DNA from: Mycolicibacterium sp. YH-1
GTDB lineage: Bacteria > Actinomycetota > Actinomycetes > Mycobacteriales > Mycobacteriaceae
Length of the DNA: 64,000 bases
Direction of reading: 5' to 3'
NCBI RefSeq assembly: GCF_022557175.1
Contig: NZ_CP092915.1
Span: forward strand, 3,410,001 to 3,474,000
The notes beneath the pieces are model-generated. The model had not been told where the DNA came from. It saw only the letters and a program-made list of their open reading frames with translations, and searched no databases. Below are positions 34,787 through 43,715 of this stretch, in pieces (position 1 is the first letter of the stretch; every line of letters begins with the position of its first letter). The translations under genes were made by a program, and so were the position numbers.

Positions 34787-35776
34787 TCAGACCGGCAAAT
34801 CCGCCGCGACCGTCAACGCCCTGACCACCGCATGCTTGCCGAGGTCGACTTTGAAGCCGTTCTGGCGCAGCGGTCGGGCGCCCGCCAGTGCCAGCCGGGC
34901 CGCACGCCGGAAGACCTCCCGACCTGGCGGTCTGCCGACGAGCGCGGCCTCGGCGTCACCGGTACGCCATGGCATGGCGGCCACCCCGCCAAGGGCCAGC
35001 CCGGCCGACCGGATCACGCCGTCAGTGACCTCGAGACCCACCGCGACCGAGACCAGGGCGAACGCATAACTGTGTCGGTCACGAACCTTCAAGTACCAGC
35101 TGTGGTCGGCATACCTCGAAGGCGGGAGCCCAACCCCGACGATCAGTTCGGCTGGCGCCAAGGTGTTGTCGCGGCCGGGGTCTGCGCCGGGGAGGGTGAA
35201 GAACCGCTGCACCGGAATCACCCGCGCACCGCCGGGGCCCCTGACGTGCACCGTGGCATCGAGGATCGTCAGCGCCACTGCCATGTCCGACGGGTGCACG
35301 GCGACACAGGATCCGTCCGCGCCGAACAGTGCGTGTTCGCGGTTGAAGCCGTCCCGCGCCGCACAGCCCGTCCCGGGTGACCGCTTGTCGCAGGACGGGA
35401 ATCCCGGGTCCATGAAGTAGGGGCAGCGCGTTCGCTGCATCAGGTTTCCGCCGACCGTGGCCATGTTGCGCAGTTGTGTGGTCGCACCGGACAGGATCGC
35501 CTGCGACAACACCGGGTAGCGGGTCCGGATCAACGCGTGGTTGGCGACCGCGGTGTTGGTGGCGCCGGCGCCGATCAGGACACCGCCGTCAGCTGTGGTG
35601 GTGATGTCCGTCAGCCCGAGCCGGCCGATGTCGATCAGCACGTCGGGTGTCTCGACGCCGGTCTTCATCAGGTCCAGCAGATTGGTGCCGCCCGCGTAGT
35701 ACCGACCACCGGTCGTGGCCGCGGTGCGGATCGCATCGTCGACGCTATCGGCGTGACCGAACGCGAACGGCTTCAC
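34787..35776 (-). CDS. molybdenum hydroxylase FAD subunit with 4Fe-4S insert (PaoB/YagS type)
   Basis: The start is GTG 35776, overlapping the upstream stop (GTGA), giving 329 residues. FAD-binding segments are YAGGTNLLDLMK and ATVGGNLMQ. Four cysteines, C118, C129, C138 and C157 (RCPYF, PSCDK, GTGCAA, GSCVAVHP), form the 4Fe-4S insertion found in PaoB and 4-hydroxybenzoyl-CoA reductase beta subunits but not in ordinary xanthine dehydrogenases. The protein passes electrons from molybdenum and 2Fe-2S centres to FAD. The cluster supports an aldehyde oxidoreductase identity for the operon. Confidence 0.88.
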   Translation of the reverse strand: MKPFAFGHADSVDDAIRTAATTGGRYYAGGTNLLDLMKTGVETPDVLIDIGRLGLTDITTTADGGVLIGAGATNTAVANHALIRTRYPVLSQAILSGATTQLRNMATVGGNLMQRTRCPYFMDPGFPSCDKRSPGTGCAARDGFNREHALFGADGSCVAVHPSDMAVALTILDATVHVRGPGGARVIPVQRFFTLPGADPGRDNTLAPAELIVGVGLPPSRYADHSWYLKVRDRHSYAFALVSVAVGLEVTDGVIRSAGLALGGVAAMPWRTGDAEAALVGRPPGREVFRRAARLALAGARPLRQNGFKVDLGKHAVVRALTVAADLPV

Positions 35777-36318
35777 GGCGCGCCTGCCACATCGGCGATC
35801 GCGGCGACGATGTTGGCTTGGGCCCCGCACCGACAGATGTTGCCCGCCATACGTTCCCTGATCTCGTCATGCGTCAGCGCGACCTCGCCCCGCAACGCTG
35901 CACACCGCCCGCGCTCGAACGATGCTGTGGACAGGTCACCTCGAGCGTGCTCGCGCAGCAGTGCCTGCGCTGAGGTCACCTGACCCGAAGTGCAGTAGCC
36001 GCACTGGAATCCGTCGTGTTCGATGAAAGCCCTCTGGATGGGGGACAGGTCGTCAGCGTCGGCTGCTGCCTCAATGGTGCGGACGTCGCGCCCGGTTACT
36101 GACATCGCCAGGGTGAGGCAGCTGAGCACCCGCTCACCGTCGACGGTGACCGTGCAGGCGCCGCACAGTCCGTGATCGCAGCCCTTCTTGGTGCCGGTCA
36201 GGTGCAGTCGTTCGCGAAGCAGGTCCAACAGGGTCTGCCTGACGTCAATGGCGATCCGGCGCCGAACGTCATTGACGACGAGTTCGACTGTGGTGCAGGT
36301 TGACTGTTCCGTACTCAT
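35773..36318 (-). CDS. molybdenum hydroxylase 2Fe-2S subunit (PaoA/YagT-like)
   Basis: This 181-residue protein has the plant-ferredoxin-type 2Fe-2S domain with C47, C52, C55 and C67 (GCDHGLCGAC). A second, alpha-helical 2Fe-2S domain carries C106, C109, C162 and C164 (CGYC, CRCG). It lacks the Tat signal of E. coli PaoA, so the complex is probably cytoplasmic. It overlaps the large-subunit stop by one base and the FAD-subunit start by four, so the subunits are made together. Confidence 0.9.
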   Translation of the reverse strand: MSTEQSTCTTVELVVNDVRRRIAIDVRQTLLDLLRERLHLTGTKKGCDHGLCGACTVTVDGERVLSCLTLAMSVTGRDVRTIEAAADADDLSPIQRAFIEHDGFQCGYCTSGQVTSAQALLREHARGDLSTASFERGRCAALRGEVALTHDEIRERMAGNICRCGAQANIVAAIADVAGAP

Positions 36319-38528
36319 CAGGACACTCCCGTATCGAAGGGGGTCATCAGGGCTTCCACCGTGATGGGAAGGTCACGCAGCCGCCGCCCGGTGGCGTGAT
36401 GTATCGCGTTCGCGATCGCAGCGGGTACACCGCACGTGCCGATCTCACCGATGCCCCGCACCCCGATGGGGTCGAGTGCGAGATCGGGAACGTCGATGAA
36501 GCCGATGTCGAACTCGGGCACGTCGGCATGCGTCGGCAGGTAGTACTCGCCGATGGGTTGTGCAGTGTGCGGGTCGTGGGGCAGCCGTTCCATGAGCGCC
36601 ATGCCCAGGCCGAACAGGATGCCGCCCATCACCTGGTTACGCGCCAGCTTGGGGTTGACCACGCGCCCGCAGTCCATCACCGCGACCCAGCGCGTCACGG
36701 TGGCACGGCCGATGTCCTCATCGACCTCGACCTCGCAGAAGTGGGCGCCGAACGACTGCGACACCGGGCCGTCTGCGGTGGGCCCGGCACTGTCGACGGT
36801 GAAGGTCAGCCGCTCCAGCAGGGCCGTCCCACCCTCGCGGATCAGCTCGATGACGGACGGAGCGTCGACGCCGGCGCGATCACCGAACCACTCGTCGAGC
36901 CGGAGTCGCCACTGGGTACCCGCCGCGTGGACGGCGGATCCCACGGTAGCGGTGGTCTGCGACGCACCGCTGTAGGGCGCATGCGGAAACAGCGAGTCGC
37001 CCGAGTCGAAGGCCACGGCGGCCAGTGGGAGGCCCGCGGCGTCCGCGGCGACCTGACACATCACGGTGCGAACGCCGGTGCCCACCTCATGGGTCGCCGA
37101 TGCGAACCGGACGATCCCGTCGGCGGTCGTTGTGACGCGGCAGGCCGCTGGCATGCGTCTCCCGGGATAGGTGGCAGTGGCCATGCCCCAACCGATCTGA
37201 ACACCGTTCCGTCGCAGACTGCGCGGTTCCATTGGCCGGCTGTGCCAGCCGAAGCGCTCGGCACCCTGCTGGTAGCACTCGCGCAGGTGCTTTCCCGACC
37301 AGGCCCGCCCGCTCGCCTGATCCAGCTCCGGGTCATTGCGCAGACGCAGCGCGACGGGATCCAGGCCGGTCGCGTAGGCCAGTTCGTCCATAGCGACCTC
37401 GAGCGCGAACAGACCGGGGGCCTCGCCGGGCCCGCGCATGAAACATGGTGTGGGGGAGTTGATCCGCGCCACGGTGTGCGATACGGCCAGGCGCGGCGAC
37501 TGGTAGAGGAATCGCGACGAGAGGCCGACGGGTTCGCAGAAGTGCGCGACGGTCGAGGTCTCGGTCAGGGTGTGGTGTTCGGTGCTGACGATGGCACCAC
37601 CGTGCTCGGCCACCAGGGACAGGCGCTGCTCGGTCCTGGGCCGATGCCCGGTCGAGGTGAACATCTGGCCGCGTGTGAGCACCAGTTTGACCGGCTGTCC
37701 GACCTCGCGGGCCGCGACGGCGCACAGCGCCGCGTGCATCCACAGGAAGCTCTTGGACCCGAAGGCGCCGCCCACCAGGGGCGCCAGGACTCTGATGTTG
37801 TGCTCGGGCATGTCCAGGTATGCGGCGAGCGCCGCCCGCTCGCCGGTGATCCACCGGGTGGTGTCGTGCACGGTGAGCAGGTCGCCGTCCCAGTGCGCCG
37901 TGGTCGCGGCCAGTTCGATCGGGTAATGGGCGTTGACCGGGGTGGAGAACCGCGCCGAGACCCGAACACCGTCCGCCGGTTCGCGATCGGGACCGCGGTG
38001 GTCCTGAAGCCTCTCGTCGGCGAGCTTGACGAAGTGGTCGGGTCGGTAGACGCCGTGCCGGACCCACCCGTTTCCGTCGTCGGGCGTAACCGGTTGGGAG
38101 AGCACCTGGCTCGCCGACATGTGCGCGGGCAGGCTCTCGTAGTCGACGTTGATCAGTGAGGCCCCGTGCGTGGCGTTCTCGAGCGTGTCCGCGACGACGA
38201 CGGCGATGTGCTGTCCGACGTGCTGCACGGTGAGGTCGGCCAGCGGCGGCCGGCGTTCCAGCGGCAGGTCATCGCTCATCTCCCGCGGCGGCGGCTTCAG
38301 CGGCGGGCAGTTCAGCGGGGTGATGACACGCAGGACACCAGGTGCCGCGGAGGCGATTCTGGTCACCGCACGCAGCGACTCCGCGAGCACCCGACCGTGC
38401 GGGATCGTGGACTGCACCAGAACGGCATGTGCGACGTTCGGCACCACGACGTCAGCGGTGTAGACCGCTGTGCCGGTGACCTTGTCGTGGCCCTCGACCC
38501 GGCTGACCGGGCGGCCGACCGCCGTCAC
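36318..38528 (-). CDS. molybdenum hydroxylase large subunit (PaoC/YagR-like aldehyde oxidoreductase)
   Basis: The 736-residue protein is the same size as PaoC. It has GGAFGSKSFLW, the substrate/molybdenum segment CFMRGPGEAPGLFALE, and the C-terminal active-site glutamate in RGIGEIGTCGVPAA. It holds the molybdopterin cofactor and would oxidise an aldehyde or N-heterocycle. The start is GTG 38528, overlapping the preceding small gene by 4 bases. No XdhC/PaoD-type cofactor insertion chaperone is seen nearby. The substrate cannot be read from the sequence. Confidence 0.88.
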   Translation of the reverse strand: MTAVGRPVSRVEGHDKVTGTAVYTADVVVPNVAHAVLVQSTIPHGRVLAESLRAVTRIASAAPGVLRVITPLNCPPLKPPPREMSDDLPLERRPPLADLTVQHVGQHIAVVVADTLENATHGASLINVDYESLPAHMSASQVLSQPVTPDDGNGWVRHGVYRPDHFVKLADERLQDHRGPDREPADGVRVSARFSTPVNAHYPIELAATTAHWDGDLLTVHDTTRWITGERAALAAYLDMPEHNIRVLAPLVGGAFGSKSFLWMHAALCAVAAREVGQPVKLVLTRGQMFTSTGHRPRTEQRLSLVAEHGGAIVSTEHHTLTETSTVAHFCEPVGLSSRFLYQSPRLAVSHTVARINSPTPCFMRGPGEAPGLFALEVAMDELAYATGLDPVALRLRNDPELDQASGRAWSGKHLRECYQQGAERFGWHSRPMEPRSLRRNGVQIGWGMATATYPGRRMPAACRVTTTADGIVRFASATHEVGTGVRTVMCQVAADAAGLPLAAVAFDSGDSLFPHAPYSGASQTTATVGSAVHAAGTQWRLRLDEWFGDRAGVDAPSVIELIREGGTALLERLTFTVDSAGPTADGPVSQSFGAHFCEVEVDEDIGRATVTRWVAVMDCGRVVNPKLARNQVMGGILFGLGMALMERLPHDPHTAQPIGEYYLPTHADVPEFDIGFIDVPDLALDPIGVRGIGEIGTCGVPAAIANAIHHATGRRLRDLPITVEALMTPFDTGVS

Positions 38529-38854
38529 GCCGACACGTCGAGGGTTGCGTCCGCGAGCAATTCGTAGCGCAGCTGTCCGATGAAGTCACGAAAGACGGCG
38601 TGGCCCAGCATCTCCGCGGTGGCCAAGCGCCTATCGGGCACCGGGAACGTCGCTGTCCACACCACCAGGACGCGACCGGTCTCGATGACATCGAAAACCT
38701 CGATAGCCGCGGTGTAGCTGAGCGGCTCACCGTCAGTGCCCGGGCTTTGAGCCAAGACACGGTCGCGGTGGGACAACTCGGACAGCGACGCGACGATGGT
38801 CGGCATATCTCCCGACGCCACGTCGAGTTCCCTTCGCCAGCACATGCTTGACAT
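38525..38854 (-). CDS. small hypothetical protein of the molybdenum hydroxylase operon (SRPBCC-like?)
   Basis: The start ATG 38854 has GGGAGAG 5 bases upstream; the product is 109 residues. Pattern: a strand (YTAAIEVFDVIETGRVLVVWTATFPVP) and a C-terminal amphipathic helix (FRDFIGQLRYELL). This suggests a fragmentary helix-grip (polyketide-cyclase/SRPBCC) fold. No catalytic motif. It lies 28 bases after the bicupin gene and overlaps the large-subunit gene by ATGA, so it is likely to be made with the oxidoreductase. Confidence 0.65.
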   Translation of the reverse strand: MSSMCWRRELDVASGDMPTIVASLSELSHRDRVLAQSPGTDGEPLSYTAAIEVFDVIETGRVLVVWTATFPVPDRRLATAEMLGHAVFRDFIGQLRYELLADATLDVSA

Positions 38855-38882
38855 CGGTCTCTCCCGTCCTGCGCCAGTGGTC

Positions 38883-39947
38883 TCAGTGCTCGCCGACGCC
38901 GTGTGCGTCAACCGGATTGCTACGTCCGACGATCAGCGGGTCGGCCGGTGTGAAGGGGAAGTCGGGCAGGTCCTCGACGTGGGTGTTGAACGCAGCTGCC
39001 AGGACCTCGCGAGAGTAGGCACTGGCCGAGGCGCGGTAGCCGATATCGGCTGGGAACGGCTGATCGAAGAAGATCAGGAAGTGCCAGTCGTCCGCGCCGA
39101 CGTTCTCGATGTGGTGCGGGTAGGCCCGCGGGATGAAGTACATGTCCCCGGTGGTGAGATTCCAGGTGTCCAGCGTGCCATCGGGATTCATGACGGTCAT
39201 CCGGGCGTCGCCGTGCTGCACGTAGCCCATCTCGGCGGTCACGGGGTGCCAGTGCGGCTCGCGCATGCCGACCTCGGTGACGCGCAGTGAGTACATCGAG
39301 ATGTCCTTGAGCACCGGCCAGAATTGGTCCCTGGCGAATCGTGCGTTACCGCTGACGTAGTTCAATCCCGGGGCCTGGGCCTCGATATCGAACTTGTGCG
39401 GATCGTTGAAGTACGCGCCGGCCGGGATCTGTGGATCGCCCATGCGGGCGGCCAGTTTGCGATCGGTTGTGCTGCGGCGGATCTTGGCAAGGTCGGCGGC
39501 GGGCAGGTCATAGGTATTTCCCAGCACGGCGTCGGTGAAGGCGCCGAAAGTGGCACCGAGACCGAAGTCCTCGGGGCGCTCGTTGCGGAAGGCGATGATG
39601 AACTCCGCGATGTCGTCGCCGATGTTCTCGATGTGATGCAGGGACCCGGACGCGGCATGGAACATCTGCCCGGCCGTGATGATGAAGGTGGAGAACCGAC
39701 TGCCGTCGTCGAGGACGGACACGAGAGCGGTTCCGGACACGCAATAGGTGAGTTCATTGGCGTTGGCGTGCCAGTGCGGTGTGCGCATCGCGCCGGGGTT
39801 GAGGAGCACCCGCTTGATCGACAGGTTCTTGAGGATCGGAAGGTTGTCGGCGGTCACGCGGCGCATGGAGCCCAGTTCGGACTCCTCGACGACCTCGCCG
39901 TCGAGCAGGGAGGCGGAGTGAGTGTTGCGTGCGAGCGAGAGGGTCAT
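38883..39947 (-). CDS. bicupin (oxalate decarboxylase-like)
   Basis: The start is ATG 39947, after GAGGAGCACGAC; 354 residues. Two cupin units each have the HxH...E and late His metal motif: PHWHANANELTYCV with HHIENIG, and PHWHPVTAEMGYV with HHIENVG. This is the arrangement of OxdC-type manganese bicupins. No signal peptide. It is the first gene of the operon leading into the molybdenum hydroxylase, so its substrate may be related (an acid or aldehyde product), but oxalate activity is not proven. Confidence 0.85.
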   Translation of the reverse strand: MTLSLARNTHSASLLDGEVVEESELGSMRRVTADNLPILKNLSIKRVLLNPGAMRTPHWHANANELTYCVSGTALVSVLDDGSRFSTFIITAGQMFHAASGSLHHIENIGDDIAEFIIAFRNERPEDFGLGATFGAFTDAVLGNTYDLPAADLAKIRRSTTDRKLAARMGDPQIPAGAYFNDPHKFDIEAQAPGLNYVSGNARFARDQFWPVLKDISMYSLRVTEVGMREPHWHPVTAEMGYVQHGDARMTVMNPDGTLDTWNLTTGDMYFIPRAYPHHIENVGADDWHFLIFFDQPFPADIGYRASASAYSREVLAAAFNTHVEDLPDFPFTPADPLIVGRSNPVDAHGVGEH

Positions 39948-40114
39948 GTCGTGCTCCTCGGCGGGGTCGAAGGGCCTTCGGTGATCTGGTGTGGATGACA
40001 CTTCTCTCTCGCCGGCCAGGTGTCGACGGGGCTGTCCGCCATGCCCATGGAGGTTTTCCCTCCATTCGGCCTACCGGCTAGCAGGTAGCTCCGCGGTTGC
40101 GATGAGAGAATCGC

Positions 40115-40771
40115 GTGGTGAATGCCGTACGCGTGGTTGTCGCCGATGACGACGTCCTGCTTCGTGAGGGTGTGACGAGTCTTCTGCAGCGGTCGGGTTT
40201 CGATGTGGTGGGTCAGGCCGGTGACGGGGCTCAACTTCTCGATCTGGTCCGAGAGACCCAGCCCGGGCTGGTCCTTGTTGATATCCGGATGCCGCCGACG
40301 CACAGCACCGAGGGCCTCGACGCGGCGCGGGCGATCCGCGAGGAGTGGCCGGACATCGCCATTCTGGTGCTGTCGGCTCACGTCGACGTCGAGCACGCAA
40401 TGGAGCTGCTCGCCGGGGGCCACTCGATTGGCTACCTGCTGAAGACGCGCGTCACCGACGTCGCCGACTTCATCGAGACAGTCGGGCGTATCGCCAACGG
40501 TGCATCCGTGGTGGATCCGGCGCTGGTGGCCGAGCTGGTGTCGGCGCGGCGCAGAGACGACCCCCTGGCCGCACTGAGTACCCGGGAACGCGAGGTCCTC
40601 GTGCTGATGGCGGAGGGGTTGTCCAATGCCGGAATCGGTCGTCGGATCTGGGTGACCGAGGGAACGGTCGAGAAGCACGTCCGCAGCATTCTGACCAAAC
40701 TTGACCTGCCGGAGACGGGCAATGACCATCGGCGCGTGCGCGCCGTGATCATGTATCTCGACTCGCTCTAG
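40115..40771 (+). CDS. LuxR/NarL-family response regulator
   Basis: This 218-residue protein has a receiver domain with DDD at 11-13, phospho-acceptor D56 (LVLVDIRMPP) and K in YLLKTRV. A LuxR helix-turn-helix follows (LSTREREVLVLMAEGLSNAGIGRRIWVTEGTVEKHV). GTG 40115 or GTG 40118 is the start. With the histidine kinase and stand-alone receiver next door it forms a NarL-type two-component system. Target promoters unknown. Confidence 0.88.
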   Translation: MVNAVRVVVADDDVLLREGVTSLLQRSGFDVVGQAGDGAQLLDLVRETQPGLVLVDIRMPPTHSTEGLDAARAIREEWPDIAILVLSAHVDVEHAMELLAGGHSIGYLLKTRVTDVADFIETVGRIANGASVVDPALVAELVSARRRDDPLAALSTREREVLVLMAEGLSNAGIGRRIWVTEGTVEKHVRSILTKLDLPETGNDHRRVRAVIMYLDSL

Positions 40772-40775
40772 GCAG

Positions 40776-41156
40776 CTACCCGCGCGTGGCCACCAGGTCG
40801 CGAATGGCGTCGGGAGAGAGCGCGAACTTGGGCAGGAAGCCAATCGCCGGGCTAGCCGCGATCATGTCGAGGAAATCCTGCTCGGAATGCGTCGAGATGA
40901 GGATCACCGACGGCGACGGCGTGGTGGCCTGACACAACTGGACGACGAGGTCGAATCCGCTCTCCACGCCGAGGTCGACGTCGACCAGCGTGACATCGGG
41001 GCTCAGTTGCCGGAATCGGGTCAGGGCGTCGGCCCCATTGCTCGCCATACCGACGACCTCGATCCCCGCACGCTCGAGCATCTTGCTCGCGGCATCGCGG
41101 AAGTTGGCGCTGTCATCGACGATCAGGCAGCGCACGTTTGACGTCCCGGAAACCAC
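40776..41156 (-). CDS. stand-alone receiver-domain protein
   Basis: This 126-residue receiver domain has no output domain. It has D14-D15 acid pair, D59 phospho-acceptor (LVDVDLG), a Ser/Thr position in LISTHSE and K in FLPKFAL. The start is GTG 41156, directly against the divergent histidine kinase start. It is convergent with the LuxR regulator, 4 bases apart. It may act as a phosphate sink or a protein-protein signalling partner of the same kinase. Confidence 0.85.
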   Translation of the reverse strand: MVSGTSNVRCLIVDDSANFRDAASKMLERAGIEVVGMASNGADALTRFRQLSPDVTLVDVDLGVESGFDLVVQLCQATTPSPSVILISTHSEQDFLDMIAASPAIGFLPKFALSPDAIRDLVATRG

Positions 41157-42800
41157 ATGGAACGAGTCTCCCAGCTGTTTGATCCGGCGTCATTGAGGCT
41201 AGCTGGAACTCCCACTGGAGCCGACCCACTAGCATCCCGTTGGATGACAGAGCGACCGGTAACCGACGACAGCCGGCGCTCGTTTCGCAGCCGGCTGCTT
41301 GCCCTCGTGTTGAGCCCCACCGCGCGGCCCCTGGGCTGGGGCATCCTCGTCGCGGTCGGTTTCATCGTCGCCGAGGTGATTCTGGTCCTCCAACTCAAGC
41401 GGGTGGCGCCGGAGAACGCGTTCGGCGCGGTGTTCCTGCTCGGCGTGTTGGTGGTCTCGGCGGGGTGGAACTTCGGACTGGCGTTGGCGACGTCCCTGGC
41501 GAGTGCTGCGGTCTATGCGTACTTCCACCTGGAGGGCAGCGACAGCCTGGCGCCCGCGCTGTTCATCTTCCTGCCGCTGGCGCTGCTTGTGAACGTTCTG
41601 GCGGGCCAGGCTCGGCTGCGCGCGACCGAGTCCGAGGAGCGTCGTCGCGAAGCCGATGCCCTCGCCCGCCAGCAGGCGGCGCTGCGCCGGGTGGCCACAC
41701 TTGTCGCAGGAGGTGCCGATCCATCGGCTGTGTATCCGGTTGCGGTCAACGAACTGGCCAGGGGACTGGGTGTCGAGCAGGTCACCCTGACCAGGTTCGA
41801 GCCGGGGGACCAGTGTGTGGTCCTCGCGGCGCACGACGCACCGGGAAAGCCGAAGCTCTCGGTCGGAGAACGGCTTTCACTCGATGGCGACAGCATCACG
41901 GGCCGGGTGCTCCGAACCGGGTTATCGGCCCGGATCGACGATTACACCGACGTCGAGGGTTCCATCGCCACCAGGCTGAGGGGACTTGGGCTGCGTTCCG
42001 GGGTGGGCTGCCCCGTCAACGTCAACGGTGAGCCGAGGTGCGCCCTCATCGTCGGCTCCGCCCACTCGGATGCGCTTCCGGCCGAAACCGAGGCCCGTAT
42101 CGGCGATTTCGCCGATCTGGTGGGTACGGCCATCAACAACGCGGAGACGCGAGCCGAGCTGCAGGCGTCGCGGGCGCGTATCGTCGCTGCCGCCGATCAG
42201 GCTCGCAGGGGCATTGAACGGGACCTGCACGACGGCGCGCAGCAGCGCATCGTCTCGCTCGGTCTCGGACTACGCGCGTTGGAGGCCTCGGTCCCCGACG
42301 ATCAGGTCACAGTGCGCAAGCAGATCGACAACCTGGTCAACGGCATGGCCGACCTGTACACCGAGCTGCAGGACCTCTCGCGCGGCATTCACCCCGCCAT
42401 CCTTTCCAAGGGCGGGCTTGGCCCGGCCGTCAAGACCTTGGCGCGCCGGTCCACGGTGCCCGTCCGACTCAATCTCGCGGTGGATCGAAGGCTGCCCGAA
42501 TCCATCGAGGTGGCGGGCTACTACGTGATCGCGGAGGCCCTCACCAACGTCGTCAAGCATGCCGACGCCACCGAGGTGACGGTTCGCATCGGCTTCGACG
42601 GCGACGACCTGCGACTTGAGGTGTCCGACGACGGTGTTGGCGGTGCCACCTCGGGCGGGGGCAGCGGCCTCATCGGGCTCAGGGACAGGGTGGAGGCGGT
42701 GTCCGGGCAGCTCGACGTGGTGAGCGCCGCGGGTTCGGGAACCACGGTGACGGCACGAATCCCAGTTCCCGCCAATCAGATTGACGGCGCTGCGGGCTAG
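41157..42800 (+). CDS. membrane sensor histidine kinase (DUF4118-type TM, GAF, HisKA_3)
   Basis: This 547-residue protein (ATG 41244 is an alternative start) begins with three or four membrane helices (residues about 60-150) of KdpD/DUF4118 character. A short coiled coil and a GAF domain (about 180-335) follow. A HisKA_3 motif has phospho-H358 in RDLHDGAQQR, and the HATPase domain has NVVKHA, DDGVGG and GSGLIGLRDRVEA. It is the NarL-type partner for the LuxR regulator upstream. A soluble ligand or redox signal is likely sensed by GAF. Confidence 0.88.
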   Translation: MERVSQLFDPASLRLAGTPTGADPLASRWMTERPVTDDSRRSFRSRLLALVLSPTARPLGWGILVAVGFIVAEVILVLQLKRVAPENAFGAVFLLGVLVVSAGWNFGLALATSLASAAVYAYFHLEGSDSLAPALFIFLPLALLVNVLAGQARLRATESEERRREADALARQQAALRRVATLVAGGADPSAVYPVAVNELARGLGVEQVTLTRFEPGDQCVVLAAHDAPGKPKLSVGERLSLDGDSITGRVLRTGLSARIDDYTDVEGSIATRLRGLGLRSGVGCPVNVNGEPRCALIVGSAHSDALPAETEARIGDFADLVGTAINNAETRAELQASRARIVAAADQARRGIERDLHDGAQQRIVSLGLGLRALEASVPDDQVTVRKQIDNLVNGMADLYTELQDLSRGIHPAILSKGGLGPAVKTLARRSTVPVRLNLAVDRRLPESIEVAGYYVIAEALTNVVKHADATEVTVRIGFDGDDLRLEVSDDGVGGATSGGGSGLIGLRDRVEAVSGQLDVVSAAGSGTTVTARIPVPANQIDGAAG

Positions 42801-42868
42801 CGCTGACATCCCAGCGTCGGCGCACGCATCCAACTGGGAAATCCGGCCGACGAGTGCCACCCATTGAC

Positions 42869-42888
42869 ATGCAGCCGATCGGCTGCAT
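42869..42888. promoter_or_regulatory. palindromic operator O1 within ArsR-type promoter
   Basis: ATGCAGCCGATCGGCTGCAT is a perfect 20-bp palindrome. It lies directly after a -35 TTGACA (42864-42869) and covers the spacer up to a weak -10 TAAGGT (42888-42893), where binding would block RNA polymerase. Confidence 0.75.
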
Positions 42889-42897
42889 AAGGTAGAT

Positions 42898-42917
42898 ATG
42901 CAGCCAACCGGCTGCAT
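42898..42917. promoter_or_regulatory. palindromic operator O2 upstream of ArsR-SRPBCC gene
   Basis: ATGCAGCCAACCGGCTGCAT shares both half sites (ATGCAGCC / GGCTGCAT) with O1, with only the four centre bases changed. The centres are 29 bases apart. The site lies between the promoter and the ribosome site AAGGAAG of the ArsR gene. Confidence 0.75.
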
Positions 42918-42938
42918 GTAAGGAAGCGAACGACGCGG

Positions 42939-43715
42939 ATGGACGAGGTCTTCAAGGCGTTGGCAGATCCCAGCCGGCGCCGTCTGCTGGACAGCCTCAA
43001 CGTCCGCGGCGGTCAGAGCCTGCGGGAGTTGTGCACTGGCCTGGCGATGGCCCGGCAATCGGTGAGCAAGCATCTGGCGGTGCTGGAAGGCGCCAACCTG
43101 GTCACGACGACGTGGCGGGGCCGGGAGAAGCTGCACTACCTCAACGCCGAGCCGATCAACGCCATCGCCGATCGGTGGATCAATCAATACGACCAGCCGC
43201 GGGTAAAGGCACTGGCCGACCTGAAGACGGCATTGGAGACAGAGAAGATGAGCGACACTGCGGAATTCGTGTACACGACCTACATCAAGACCACGCCCGA
43301 GAGACTCTGGCGGGCGATCACCGACCCCGTGTTCTCGCGAAACTACATGGGCCACGCGATCGAGTCGGACTGGACGAAGGGTTCCACCTACGCGTGGGTC
43401 GAGGGGGGAGTGCGGATCGAGCATCCCGAACAGGTGATCCTCGAGTCAGACCCCTACCGCCGGCTGGCATTCACCTTCCACACCTTCGTGCCCGAGATCC
43501 GCGAGATCGCACCGAGCCTGACGGAGGCGACCATCGCCGAACTCGCTGCCGAGCGACGCTCGAGGGTGTCCTTCGACCTTGAGCAGGAGGGTGATCAGGT
43601 GAAGCTCACCGTGATTCACGACGATTTCGGTCCAGACAGCATGGTGCGGGGCCTGATCTCGCAGGGTTGGCCGCGCAAGCTCGCCGGTCTCAAGTCGGGG
43701 TTGGAGGAGCGGTGA
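42939..43715 (+). CDS. ArsR-SRPBCC (AHSA1) fusion transcriptional regulator
   Basis: This 258-residue fusion has an ArsR winged helix at residues 1-95 (VFKALADPSRRRLLDSL, then MARQSVSKHLAVLEGANLV). An AHSA1/SRPBCC hydrophobic-ligand domain follows at residues 105-255 (YIKTTPERLWRAITDP). No metal-binding cysteine motif is seen in the ArsR part, so a small organic ligand held in the SRPBCC pocket is the more likely signal. Two palindromes in its own promoter indicate autorepression. It is translationally coupled (GTGA) to the DUF899 gene downstream. Confidence 0.88.
   Translation: MDEVFKALADPSRRRLLDSLNVRGGQSLRELCTGLAMARQSVSKHLAVLEGANLVTTTWRGREKLHYLNAEPINAIADRWINQYDQPRVKALADLKTALETEKMSDTAEFVYTTYIKTTPERLWRAITDPVFSRNYMGHAIESDWTKGSTYAWVEGGVRIEHPEQVILESDPYRRLAFTFHTFVPEIREIAPSLTEATIAELAAERRSRVSFDLEQEGDQVKLTVIHDDFGPDSMVRGLISQGWPRKLAGLKSGLEER

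Noticed and set aside
36300..38159. 619-residue plus-strand open frame
   Set aside because: It is antisense to the molybdenum hydroxylase large subunit and has low-complexity, R/G/H-rich sequence as expected of a shadow frame in GC-rich DNA.
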